A stretch of DNA of 15,085 bases from Gammaproteobacteria bacterium UBA3498 (lineage in GTDB: Bacteria; Pseudomonadota; Gammaproteobacteria; Pseudomonadales; Pseudohongiellaceae), in the NCBI GenBank assembly GCA_002377605.1, contig DFQD01000226.1:1-15085 (forward strand). The letters are read 5' to 3'. A program made the translations under genes and the position numbers. Shown piece by piece: positions 6,863 to 14,380 of the stretch. The notes under the pieces are model-generated. The model ran no database searches. It worked only from the letters and a program-made list of their open reading frames with translations, and had not been told where the DNA came from. Position 1 is the stretch's first letter. Each line of letters opens with the position of its first letter.

Positions 6863-7780
6863 ATGAAGAATAACCTCTTAAAAGGTGGACTAATCGCAGC
6901 ACTAGTCGTTGCGTTAGTTAGCATAGGACTTACCGCGGCCCAGCAGCGCCCAACCTTAACGCCGGAACAATTAGAGCGGCTAACTATCAGGCCTATACTA
7001 GGAAAAGAAGGCATGTATCTCATGCCGGGTTTCGATGGAGCATTATCAGGTGGCAATATCGCAATTAGGGTGACAGACGAAGGCGTAATTATCGTCGATA
7101 ACAAATTCTCTTATAGCTACGAAGACATAATCCGACAGGTCGCCAGCGTAACTGATCAACCGATTCTCTACGTCTTGAATACTCATCATCATTTTGATCA
7201 TGCTGGTGCTAATGCCTCCTTCATGCCTAGAGCGCAGGTAATAGGCCATGAAAATGTAAGGGTGAATATGTTGCGAAACATTGGGCCAAGTGCTTCTCCC
7301 GATGGCGCACCACGTATTACTTACAACGATAAGACGTCAGTGCATCTTGGTAATGCTGAAGTTGAGGCATTTCATTTTGGTTGCGGTCATACCAATGGTG
7401 ATTCAGCAATTCTATTTACCGATCAACGCACGATCCATACCGGTGATTTGTTTATTTGGGGGGAGCGCATGGATGGCAGCACTCTCGCGCCATTTATTGA
7501 TTACGGCAATGGCGGTTGTGCCAGTGAATGGGTGGAAACACTGGATCAGATATTGGCATTGGATTTTGACACTGTTGTACCCGGCCATGGACCATTGTTA
7601 AGAAAACCAGAGATAAGGATTTTTCGAGATAAATTTGAACAGATGATTTCACGAATTCGCACTTTGATTAATTCTGGAACGAGTAGAGATGAGATAATCA
7701 GTGACTTGGATATTTCAGATTTAAACTGGCCACTTGCACCGGACCGTATTCAAGCGATTTATGATGAGTTAACTCTATAA
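6863..7780 (+). CDS. Exported metallo-beta-lactamase-fold hydrolase
   Basis: This 305-aa protein has a Sec signal (MKNNLLKGG, hydrophobic core, end near TAAQQ at 24-28), so the enzyme acts outside the cytoplasm. The metallo-beta-lactamase fold is shown by strand VIIVDNKFSYS (75-85) and the metal-binding motif THHHFDHAG, giving His108, His110, Asp112 and His113. The remaining ligands are His176 in GHTNGDS, Asp195 in HTGDLF and His242 in PGHG. This is the full set for a two-zinc site, so an active hydrolase is expected. Sequence alone does not tell whether it cleaves beta-lactams, lactones, thioesters or another substrate; the GHTNGDS/HTGD pattern is shared by class B beta-lactamase-like and cyclase-like periplasmic members. 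It has no operon partner, stands divergent from modE, and shows no clear terminator downstream. Confidence 0.92.
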   Translation: MKNNLLKGGLIAALVVALVSIGLTAAQQRPTLTPEQLERLTIRPILGKEGMYLMPGFDGALSGGNIAIRVTDEGVIIVDNKFSYSYEDIIRQVASVTDQPILYVLNTHHHFDHAGANASFMPRAQVIGHENVRVNMLRNIGPSASPDGAPRITYNDKTSVHLGNAEVEAFHFGCGHTNGDSAILFTDQRTIHTGDLFIWGERMDGSTLAPFIDYGNGGCASEWVETLDQILALDFDTVVPGHGPLLRKPEIRIFRDKFEQMISRIRTLINSGTSRDEIISDLDISDLNWPLAPDRIQAIYDELTL

Positions 7781-7802
7781 AAAATACCAAGAAGTAGATG
7801 TT

Positions 7803-7878
7803 ATGAAAGTTAGAGTTTAATTCTTCATTTCGCTTATTTTCCCTCAATGGATATTTGCACAAGCTTCATTCGAACTTA
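7803..7878 (+). pseudogene. Possible remnant of a secreted-protein gene (signal peptide with internal stop)
   Basis: An ATG at 7803 with a modest AGAAG ribosome-binding site reads MKVRV, then a TAA (7818-7820), and in the same frame continues FFISLIFPQWIFAQASFELIKEIDVR. Ignoring the stop, this is a textbook signal peptide with a cleavage site near FAQA and a plausible mature start. The frame then runs into the 3' end of the convergent membrane-protein gene, where it encodes unremarkable sequence to a stop at 7983-7985. I read it as a gene broken by a nonsense mutation and truncated by rearrangement, but it is short enough to be coincidence. Confidence 0.35.
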
Positions 7879-9231
7879 TTAAAGAAATAGATGTCCGATT
7901 AACACTGCGATTGGTAGCGAGATTAGCGTACGTAGCAAAAAGATTTGGGCTATGTCGAAAAACCCTAGAGGGATTTTCGATTTAATAATTAGCGCACCTA
8001 CTTCAGACATATAGATTAGCTGAGTCACTGAAACAGTCGCCACGACGAAGCGAGTAAGCTCACTACTGATATTTACTCCCACCAAGGCGGGCAAGTACAT
8101 GTCGGTAAATCCAACCAGCATTAATGGTGCAGCTGTTTGAGCTTCATCTAATTGAAACAAATTAAGAATTGGTGCGATCGGGGTTCCCAACCATTCGAAT
8201 ACAGGCGTGTACTCCGCAAGAATCAAGGCCGTGGTTCCTAAACCCATCACTACCGGAATAAGGGAGAGCCAGATCTCGGAAACGTTGCGCCCAATTCTTT
8301 GTAGAAGTTCAACTGGGCTAGGAGCATTAGACGCTCGTTCCAGTGCCTGATTAATCGCAATTGGGAATAATCTCACCCCCCGCTTTACTGATCGACTGTC
8401 GTCAGCGGCAGTGCCATCGATAAAATTGTCTGGAATATGCTTAAGCGGTGGCAACCGAGGAGTGACTAACGCAGCGATAAAACCAATTACAATAATGGAG
8501 AAGTAATAATGAACAAATAAATGGCCGAGCCCGATGTACTCTATAACCACCAGAGAAAAAGAAACCGATACCACCGAAAAGTTTGTACAAATTACCGCAG
8601 CTTCTCGAGCAGTATAGAAACCGCGTTCAAACTGTTGTGAAGTGATAAACACGCCGACAGGTCCTGAGCCCATCCAGGATGCCATGGCATCAATTGCAGA
8701 GCGCCCAGGCAGTCCAAACACTCGATCAAAAATGCGGCTCATCATTACTCCAATAAATTCCATTAATCCGAAATCTACCAGTAATGGTAGAAATATCGCG
8801 CCTATTCCGAGGTAGGTCATGGTGATAGGAATTAAATTGCCTAGAGTAGTTCCGCTAGTGGCAACGCCGGTTAAAAATTCAGGGCCAATTTGCAAAATAT
8901 AAGAAGTTGCTGCGATGGCGCCAAACAAACGCATGGTGAACCAAAAGGGATGCAGGGTTAAGTGATCGGATAAATAGCTGAGCTTCTTTTTAGCGCCGCT
9001 GCTTATCGCAAACAACAGAGTAAGCAACACTGAACTTACAATAAATAAACCAGCGAGTTGTACCAGTTGTGGTTGGAAATTTTTGATAAACAAATCACCA
9101 AACCAAGCCATGCCGATGGTGACTTGTCCATCAACAACCAAAGGAGTTAAGAAAAATAAAACTCCAACTGCGGATGGCAGGAGAAAAAGCAGCCATCGAT
9201 ATAAGGGAGGTTGTTGTGTAGTCTCGTTCAA
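7879..9231 (-). CDS. YjiH-family membrane protein (nucleoside-recognition/Gate domain)
   Basis: This 450-aa integral membrane protein has about ten hydrophobic segments and matches the architecture of E. coli YjiH. Two Gate-type regions are recognisable: MASWMGSGPVGVFITSQQFERGFYTAREAAVICTNFS in the first half, and PLMLVGFTDMYLPALVGVNISSELTRF in the second, separated by a soluble loop (about 265-310). Members are putative transporters; the Gate domain is shared with nucleoside carriers and spore membrane proteins, but YjiH substrates are not established to my knowledge. The first possible start is TTG (9231-9229), since an in-frame stop lies just upstream inside hisC. It lies four bases after the hisC stop, so the two genes are almost certainly one transcript with coupled translation. 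Transport of histidinol, histidine or a related imidazole compound is possible from context only. Confidence 0.85.
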   Translation of the reverse strand: MNETTQQPPLYRWLLFLLPSAVGVLFFLTPLVVDGQVTIGMAWFGDLFIKNFQPQLVQLAGLFIVSSVLLTLLFAISSGAKKKLSYLSDHLTLHPFWFTMRLFGAIAATSYILQIGPEFLTGVATSGTTLGNLIPITMTYLGIGAIFLPLLVDFGLMEFIGVMMSRIFDRVFGLPGRSAIDAMASWMGSGPVGVFITSQQFERGFYTAREAAVICTNFSVVSVSFSLVVIEYIGLGHLFVHYYFSIIVIGFIAALVTPRLPPLKHIPDNFIDGTAADDSRSVKRGVRLFPIAINQALERASNAPSPVELLQRIGRNVSEIWLSLIPVVMGLGTTALILAEYTPVFEWLGTPIAPILNLFQLDEAQTAAPLMLVGFTDMYLPALVGVNISSELTRFVVATVSVTQLIYMSEVGALIIKSKIPLGFFDIAQIFLLRTLISLPIAVLIGHLFL

Positions 9232-9235
9232 TGAT

Positions 9236-10300
9236 TTATCTCATTAAGGCTAGACATTCAAGAAGATGTTCCATGTCTGCATCATCGCCAATAGTTATGC
9301 GCAAGTGGTTTTCTAATCCGAGAGCTTGGGCTTGATCCCGCAAGATGATGCCGTGTTCGGAAAGATGGTCGAAAGTATTTTTGCTATCTGCAAACTTCAC
9401 CAAAATAAAATTGGTCACACTGGGATAAACATTTTCTACAATTGGCAATTCAGTTAATTTCTTTTTGAAAGATTTCTTAGTGAGTAATATTTGATCCCGT
9501 TGTGCTTCCATAAAGGCTACGCCCATTTCACTGAGGGCATTTAATGCGATGCGAGCACTTGGATCTGGAATAGGGTAAGGAGCAATAAGTTTTGATAGTA
9601 ATTCGATGACATCAGGCTGCGCTAACACAAAACCGATTCGCACCGCTGCTAGACTAAACGCCTTTGACATGGTTCGTAATACAACCAGGTTTGGTAATTT
9701 GTTGATATCCAGGGCGAACGACTCATTCGGTGTAAACTCAATATAGGCCTCATCGATAACAACAAAGGCTTCGTCTTTAAAGTGTTCAGCGATGGAAATG
9801 ACTTCGCTTTTTTTTAACAGATTTCCGGTTGGATTATTTGGATGACAAAGGAAAACAAGTTTTGGGGATTTTTTAATCAATTTAAAGCTATCGAGATCCA
9901 GATTAAATTCCGGCGCAATTAGCGGCACATTTTGAATCTCAACCTGGTGGGCTTCAGCAATAAAGTCATACATTGCATAAGTCGGAGGGCTAATTACGAT
10001 GCTGTCCCGTCTGGGTTCACAAAAAGCACGAATCAGTAAATCGATTCCTTCATCGGCACCTCGTGTGGTAAGAATATTGTCCGATTGAGTGCCAGCGTAG
10101 AGCCCATATTTTGTAGTTAAATCGCCAGGTAAGAAATCTGGGTAGCGTTGCCAGGTTTCTTTCTCGGGCATTTCATAGGCTGGGTATGGAGATTCATTAG
10201 CATTAAGATAATTGTTGCCAATGCCACCGATTCTGCGTGCTGATTGATAGGGGGTGAGATCCTTGATCTGCCGCGCCGCAAGTTTATCCGCTAAACACAT
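9236..10300 (-). CDS. hisC: Histidinol-phosphate aminotransferase
   Basis: HisC is a PLP enzyme converting imidazole-acetol phosphate and glutamate to histidinol phosphate in histidine synthesis. The protein is 354 aa (E. coli 356) and aligns along its length. LTPYQSARRIGG at the N-terminus, NANESPYP, RYPDFLP, TRGADEGIDLLIRAFCEP, HPNNPTGN, VIDEAYIEF, and RTMSKAFSLAAVRIGF with the PLP lysine at 213 are all present. IAPYPIPDPSARIA and the C-terminal LRITIG are also intact. The ATG has a strong ribosome-binding site (AGGAG, four bases spacing). No other his gene is in view, and the next gene in the operon encodes a YjiH-like membrane protein. It may be the cell's only HisC at a detached locus, or a second copy with a related substrate; the strong similarity to true HisC favours the first. 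Confidence 0.92.
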   Translation of the reverse strand: MCLADKLAARQIKDLTPYQSARRIGGIGNNYLNANESPYPAYEMPEKETWQRYPDFLPGDLTTKYGLYAGTQSDNILTTRGADEGIDLLIRAFCEPRRDSIVISPPTYAMYDFIAEAHQVEIQNVPLIAPEFNLDLDSFKLIKKSPKLVFLCHPNNPTGNLLKKSEVISIAEHFKDEAFVVIDEAYIEFTPNESFALDINKLPNLVVLRTMSKAFSLAAVRIGFVLAQPDVIELLSKLIAPYPIPDPSARIALNALSEMGVAFMEAQRDQILLTKKSFKKKLTELPIVENVYPSVTNFILVKFADSKNTFDHLSEHGIILRDQAQALGLENHLRITIGDDADMEHLLECLALMR

Positions 10301-10658
10301 ATTGCTCCTGATAAAGTCTTATTAACTACGCTAGCATGGCAAGCATAAGTGCTAAAGACTGCTTAATCTACCCTCTATAGAAATATCTCATATAAGAAGT
10401 TCAGTTTGGTTAATAACTAAACTAACTACAAAAACACTGTCAAACTGCGAAATAACCGCGCCTTAAAGTTTGATTGTCTTCACATGGCAATCAAAGATCC
10501 TTGGTAGTAGGAGGTCTAAAGGTTGTCCTTCTGGCCGGCTTTCATCTGAGGAGTTCAATATAATCTCTGACTTCACTCTCTAATTCGACGCCAACTTAGC
10601 GAAGGACACTTTCTAGAACAGGTCGCTTTTCTCTTGCAAGAAGTGGTTTAATGACGAG
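10301..10658. other. 358-bp divergent intergenic region between hisC and cupin genes
   Basis: No gene is visible. It must contain both divergent promoters. On the plus strand a perfect TATAAT lies at 10559-10564, but no matching -35 is seen 16-18 bases upstream; it would give a long leader of about 90 bases before the cupin ATG. An inverted repeat occurs at 10469-10495 (listed separately). No clear hisC promoter could be picked out. Confidence 0.5.
10469..10495. repeat. Inverted repeat TTTGATTG / CAATCAAA
   Basis: Perfect 8-bp arms (10469-10476 and 10488-10495) are separated by 11 bases in the hisC-cupin intergenic region. The spacing fits a dimeric regulator's operator or a small hairpin. 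There is no T-run, so it is not a terminator. The cognate regulator is unknown. Confidence 0.35.
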
Positions 10659-11138
10659 ATGAGCGCAAGAATTTCACTCCTAAGACTCCCTATAATGGTA
10701 TTGCTTACCGCAGTACTAATCGAGCTTACGCTTTATAACAAAAACAATGTTGTTGCTCAGGAAGTATCACCACCAATGGCTGTCGATTTAGATGCTGTTG
10801 AGTGGGGCCCACCGGGCGGAGGTAATGGCACGCCTTTGGGTTTGCGCACTGCCCGTATGGGTGTGGATCCTGTTAGTGGCGGGGTGACTTACTACGCGAT
10901 GTTTCCTGCAGACACACACTTCGATACCCACTGGCACACATATGATGAGCACGTCGTGGTAGTCAAGGGGGAGCTAAGCATAGTGCTCGGTGATACTAAG
11001 CACGACTTAAAGGTTGGCAGTTATGTGCTTATTCCCGGCAAACTGAATCATGCTTGGGACATTCCAGCGGGCGGCAGTGAAGCCGTTATTCTGGTAAGCC
11101 GACGCGGTCCTGCCGACTTCCATTTCGTAGACGAATGA
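10659..11138 (+). CDS. Exported single-domain cupin protein
   Basis: This is a 159-aa protein with an N-terminal hydrophobic segment (about 10-25), read as a signal peptide or membrane anchor, placing the cupin in the periplasm. Cupin motif 1 is seen as HWHTYDEHVVVVKG, giving metal ligands His91, His93 and Glu97 (or His98). Motif 2 is GSYVLIPGKLNHAW with His131. The metal site therefore looks complete. Upstream of it are a Gly/Pro-rich turn (GPPGGGNGT, 50-58) and the strand LGLRTARMGVDP. Exported cupins of this size have various roles (dioxygenase, isomerase, sugar or metabolite binding), and nothing here identifies the substrate. The ATG chosen has only a weak GA-rich ribosome-binding site. 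The His/Met-rich secreted protein gene follows 217 bases later in the same direction; whether they form one transcript is uncertain. Confidence 0.85.
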   Translation: MSARISLLRLPIMVLLTAVLIELTLYNKNNVVAQEVSPPMAVDLDAVEWGPPGGGNGTPLGLRTARMGVDPVSGGVTYYAMFPADTHFDTHWHTYDEHVVVVKGELSIVLGDTKHDLKVGSYVLIPGKLNHAWDIPAGGSEAVILVSRRGPADFHFVDE

Positions 11139-11159
11139 GCAACAAATAAAGAGCTGAAT

Positions 11160-11176
11160 TATCACTCCAAGTGATA
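11160..11176. repeat. Small inverted repeat TATCACT-CCA-AGTGATA
   Basis: Perfect 7-bp arms with a 3-base spacer lie 21 bases after the cupin stop. There is no following T-run, so it is not an intrinsic terminator. A second imperfect palindrome, CAAATT-AC-AATTTG, lies at 11205-11218. Either could be an operator for the downstream gene or a chance symmetry. Confidence 0.3.
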
Positions 11177-11355
11177 CGTGGCTATAAACCTTCACTGAAT
11201 ACTGCAAATTACAATTTGTTGCATTTAATCAATGGTTTACAACGCTGTATACAGGCCTCTCAGCAGAATTGCAGTGGACTTTAGAGGTGAGGACTTTTAA
11301 CATTTCACTGTTGTTTGACTTAGCAAAATCTTTAGAAATTCCGGGGATTCAGAGA

Positions 11356-12513
11356 ATGAATACACCGTTTAAAAGCACGACAAAAGTAACACTGGGTTTG
11401 GCGCTGGGGGCAGTGATTTCTACTTCCGCTCTAGCCCAATCTGGCAGCCTGCGCAGCGAATATTCTGACTTGGCGGATTTGTATAACGCCTTCGACGTGA
11501 CTCAGGCGGGTATCTACGACGCCATTGCAAACATAAATGCGAGTCCTGACTCTCAGGAAGGGCGCATGGAACTTAAGATGCATCTGGACATGATGGCAGA
11601 TGCTGATGGTCATGGTGGTCATGGTGGTCATGGTGGTATGGCCATGGAAATGCCCATGGATGGCCACTTCGGTGAGTTAGAAACTGAGGTTCGAATTACA
11701 CTGGGTGGCAGTTTGCGAGAATCCCATTCCGATAGTGATGCCAGTGAAGCATTTGGTAACTCAGAAGCGCTGACGGTTCATGCCGGCATGGTTTTAGCTC
11801 ATGGCCGGAGTTTCGAAAAAGCTCTTTTGGATATATATGCTGACGAATCTACTAGCATTTACCAGAAGCAGTTAGCGACCAACGAAGCGATTCACGAATA
11901 CCTTACTTCTGACGAACAGCATGCAGTTTCCACTTCACCTAAGTCAGCAGAACTTTATCTTGATCATACTTATGCCAATGCGTTTCGCATGGGTTATCCA
12001 AAGTTAAGTGGACTGATGTATGCAAACCAGTGGCTGCAACTCGCTTCGTTAGAAGCAATTATCATAGGGCAGGTTGATCCCCAGTTTACGGGCCGCGTTC
12101 CTGTGACTTTGGAACGATACTGGAACAAAGTTGGTTCTGACACTGGCATGACTATGTTCCCAGCTCCTTCGGAAATGCCAAGTGTGCCAGCAATTACGCC
12201 ATCGCTTTACAGTCAGTCACCAATGGCAGCAGTGATTATCGATAATTTGAATATGCTTGAGTCAGCACTGGCTGATGTTATCGCTTATCCAAATTTACAG
12301 GATCGTGAAACTATCATCGATCAGGTAGTTAATCAGTACACTTCTGATGACATGTATGTTGCGGAAACTATGGATTACTTGCTGAATGCATTACGTGGTG
12401 GAATTTTCAATCAGGGTGGGCCTGCAATTGGAGAACTGTCTCGTTCAGAACGTAACCGTACACGTGACGCGATGAACATGAATCACGCGATGATCATGTC
12501 AGCGCCTCAATAA
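11356..12513 (+). CDS. Secreted protein of unknown function with His/Met-rich segment
   Basis: I do not recognise this family. The frame could open at a TTG at 11269, but the ATG at 11356 is chosen. It gives a clean Sec signal peptide (MNTPFKSTTK, hydrophobic core, cleavage after ALAQ at 28) and has a GGGGA ribosome-binding site eight bases upstream; the preceding 29 codons would spoil the signal. The mature protein is about 357 aa. Residues 71-104 are packed with Met and His, including three exact HGG repeats (86-94) and M95, M97, M99, M101 and H104. This composition is seen in periplasmic copper-binding proteins and suggests metal binding. The remainder looks helical, with more His/Met at the C-terminus (MNMNHAMIMS). 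No enzyme motif was found. The gene ends just before two hairpins, the second a strong terminator. Confidence 0.85.
   Translation: MNTPFKSTTKVTLGLALGAVISTSALAQSGSLRSEYSDLADLYNAFDVTQAGIYDAIANINASPDSQEGRMELKMHLDMMADADGHGGHGGHGGMAMEMPMDGHFGELETEVRITLGGSLRESHSDSDASEAFGNSEALTVHAGMVLAHGRSFEKALLDIYADESTSIYQKQLATNEAIHEYLTSDEQHAVSTSPKSAELYLDHTYANAFRMGYPKLSGLMYANQWLQLASLEAIIIGQVDPQFTGRVPVTLERYWNKVGSDTGMTMFPAPSEMPSVPAITPSLYSQSPMAAVIIDNLNMLESALADVIAYPNLQDRETIIDQVVNQYTSDDMYVAETMDYLLNALRGGIFNQGGPAIGELSRSERNRTRDAMNMNHAMIMSAPQ
11611..11637 (+). repeat. Three tandem 9-bp repeats (CATGGTGGT) encoding HGG x3
   Basis: Three identical 9-bp units in frame code for His-Gly-Gly. Their exact identity at DNA level suggests recent slippage expansion, so copy number may vary between strains. 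Confidence 0.8.
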
Positions 12514-12521
12514 TCAGCCTT

Positions 12522-12536
12522 AAAAGCGAAGCTTTT
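12522..12536 (+). other. AT-rich hairpin just after the His/Met-rich gene
   Basis: AAAAGC (12522-12527), a GAA loop and GCTTTT (12531-12536) form a short stem whose 3' arm is itself T-rich. It could slow RNA polymerase or protect the 3' end, but it is much weaker than the terminator 25 bases downstream. Confidence 0.4.
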
Positions 12537-12560
12537 TAAAGCAACGCAGCAAAACAAAAA

Positions 12561-12588
12561 ACGACCACTTTGTGGTCGTTTTTTTTTA
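12561..12588. terminator. Strong bidirectional intrinsic terminator
   Basis: A perfect 8-bp GC-rich stem, ACGACCAC (12561-12568) and GTGGTCGT (12572-12579), with a TTT loop is followed by a run of nine T residues on the plus strand. It is preceded by six A residues, so it also works on the minus strand. It lies between the convergent His/Met-rich protein and dehydrogenase genes and can serve both. Confidence 0.92.
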
Positions 12589-12651
12589 ATAAATTTTCAA
12601 ATTTCAATAAGTATATTCTGCGGCTATAGATTTGTTATGCGTATTTGATAC

Positions 12652-14352
12652 TCATAACAAATTTTCTTCCAACTTCTTCACCGCATAATCGCAAGCCCGC
12701 GCAGTAAACGCCATATAAGAAATTGAGGGATTCTGACAGGCGGCGGAAGTCATGAAAGCGCCATCGGTAATAAACAGATTTGGCACGTCGTGAGTCTGAC
12801 ACCATTTATTCAAAACGGAATTCGTTGGGTCATTACCCATTCTCGCACTGCCCATTTCATGGATTCTGTTACCAGGTACGGTTAGATTTACCGGATTGGA
12901 ATTGATGTCGGTGCAACCCGCAGCTTCCAGCATCGCGACTGCATCTTTGCGCGCTTCTTCCAACATGGTGTGTTCATTCTCACCATAACTCACATTAAAT
13001 AATGCCTGTGGATTACCCCACTTATCGGTTTTGGTTGGATGCAGAGTTACGCGGTTATTGGGATTGGGCAATTGCTCACCGAAGGCACCGATGTTGATTC
13101 GCCATGGTCCCGGAGCCTTGTGCGCCTCTTTAAATGATTTGCCGATTCCTGCTAGTTGCCCGCCAGCATTACCTAGCGGTGAAGCACCACCCTGATAACC
13201 AAAGCCACGGGTATAGGGTTTATCATTCTCGGTAATGTTGGCATAACGTGGAATGTAGATGCCGCCGGAAGGGCGCCTCCCGAAAACTTTTAAATTATCG
13301 AATCCATGCACAATGCCGCTTGCTCCGGCACCACTAATGTGGTCCATTAAGTTGCGACCAACTTGATCGGAACTGTTAGCGAGCCCGTTTGGAAATATTT
13401 CTGACTTCGATTGCAAAAGAATCATTGCCGAAGCTATTGCAGACGCGTTTAAGAAAATCAATCTTGAAGTGTAGGTGCGATGCTCATTAGTCACCGCATC
13501 GACTATGCGTACACCACTGACCCTATTCGTTGCTGGATCGTAATCAAGGGATTGCACGATAGCATTGTGCACGATGGTCATGTTGCCAGTGCGTTCTGCC
13601 GCTGGCAGAGTTGCGTGCAAAGACGAAAAGTAAGCTTTGAAAGAACAGCCAAAGTGGCAACGGTTTTGTGACTGGCAATTAGTTCTGCCTAATGCCCTCT
13701 GTTCTTCAGTAACTTGGGTAATGTGAGCAATTCTTGCAGCAATGACATTACGTCCTGGGAATGCAGTTTCTATTTTTGACTTAAAAGATTTTTCTGCATC
13801 GGTTAATTCGAATGCTGGTTGATAAACCCCATCCGGAAGTTGTTCTAAACCATCTTTGTTTCCGGCAATGCCAGCAAATTCTTCCACATAGTCATACCAA
13901 GGCTTGATTTCGTCATAGCGGACAGGCCAATCGATTGCCACACCTTCTTCTTTGTTGGCGGTAAAGTCCTGTGGTCCCATACGGTAGGATTGTCGACTCC
14001 ACATGATGGATCGACCTGCAGTATGGTAGCCCCGCAACCAATCGTACTGAGTTCCTTCCACTGTTTCATAGGGATGTTCGTCATCCTTTACCCAGAAATG
14101 CTTATTGGATTCTTTTACAGCATAGGCGACGCCGGGATATTGTCGGAAGTAATGCTTTTCTATTTCATCTTCAGAAATACGATCGAGATTTTTTTCCTGC
14201 CAAGGACGAAGTTGATCAACGTAATCCCGTTCCGGTTTTATTTCAGTGCCCCGTTCTAATACAAGAACCTTCAGACCACGTTCGCATAATTCTTTGGCGC
14301 TCCAACCACCACTCATGCCAGAGCCAACTACAATTGCATCAAAATCTGTCAA
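12652..14352 (-). CDS. FAD-dependent GMC-family dehydrogenase, catalytic (alpha) subunit with [3Fe-4S]-type Cys motif
   Basis: This 566-aa GMC oxidoreductase probably oxidises a sugar or alcohol in the periplasm and passes electrons to the respiratory chain. FAD binding is shown by VVGSGMSGGW (8-17), LVLERG (30-35) and GYHTAGRSIMWSR. The catalytic pair is His498 (HEMGSARMG) and Asn541 (QNPSISY). Cys226, Cys232 and Cys236 have the C-x5-C-x3-C spacing of the [3Fe-4S] ligands in bacterial FAD-glucose dehydrogenase alpha subunits. There is no signal peptide, as expected for a subunit exported by riding with the Tat-signal gamma subunit encoded just upstream (28-base gap). The start is TTG, supported by a strong AGGAGA ribosome-binding site at 14365-14360 with seven bases spacing; no better start is near. 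The substrate cannot be told: glucose, gluconate, other sugars and alcohols are all possible. A terminator follows, with no cytochrome subunit gene. Confidence 0.93.
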   Translation of the reverse strand: MTDFDAIVVGSGMSGGWSAKELCERGLKVLVLERGTEIKPERDYVDQLRPWQEKNLDRISEDEIEKHYFRQYPGVAYAVKESNKHFWVKDDEHPYETVEGTQYDWLRGYHTAGRSIMWSRQSYRMGPQDFTANKEEGVAIDWPVRYDEIKPWYDYVEEFAGIAGNKDGLEQLPDGVYQPAFELTDAEKSFKSKIETAFPGRNVIAARIAHITQVTEEQRALGRTNCQSQNRCHFGCSFKAYFSSLHATLPAAERTGNMTIVHNAIVQSLDYDPATNRVSGVRIVDAVTNEHRTYTSRLIFLNASAIASAMILLQSKSEIFPNGLANSSDQVGRNLMDHISGAGASGIVHGFDNLKVFGRRPSGGIYIPRYANITENDKPYTRGFGYQGGASPLGNAGGQLAGIGKSFKEAHKAPGPWRINIGAFGEQLPNPNNRVTLHPTKTDKWGNPQALFNVSYGENEHTMLEEARKDAVAMLEAAGCTDINSNPVNLTVPGNRIHEMGSARMGNDPTNSVLNKWCQTHDVPNLFITDGAFMTSAACQNPSISYMAFTARACDYAVKKLEENLL

Positions 14353-14380
14353 AACTGATTCTCCTGTTGTGTGCCCATTC

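Noticed and set aside
6772..7104. Minus-strand open frame of 110 codons before and across the start of the hydrolase gene
   Set aside because: It is mostly antisense to the signal peptide and first strands of the hydrolase, with low-complexity translation and no motif.
7281..7601. Open frame of 106 codons overlapping the metallo-beta-lactamase-fold gene
   Set aside because: It is a frame shadow of a gene whose catalytic motifs are all in the other frame.
11269..11355. Longer form of the His/Met-rich protein starting at TTG 11269
   Set aside because: It would bury the clear signal peptide 30 residues inside the protein; the ATG at 11356 with GGGGA upstream is better.
13990..14259. Open frame of 89 codons on the plus strand inside the dehydrogenase gene
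   Set aside because: It is antisense to a strongly supported GMC gene and its translation shows no domain or signal of its own.
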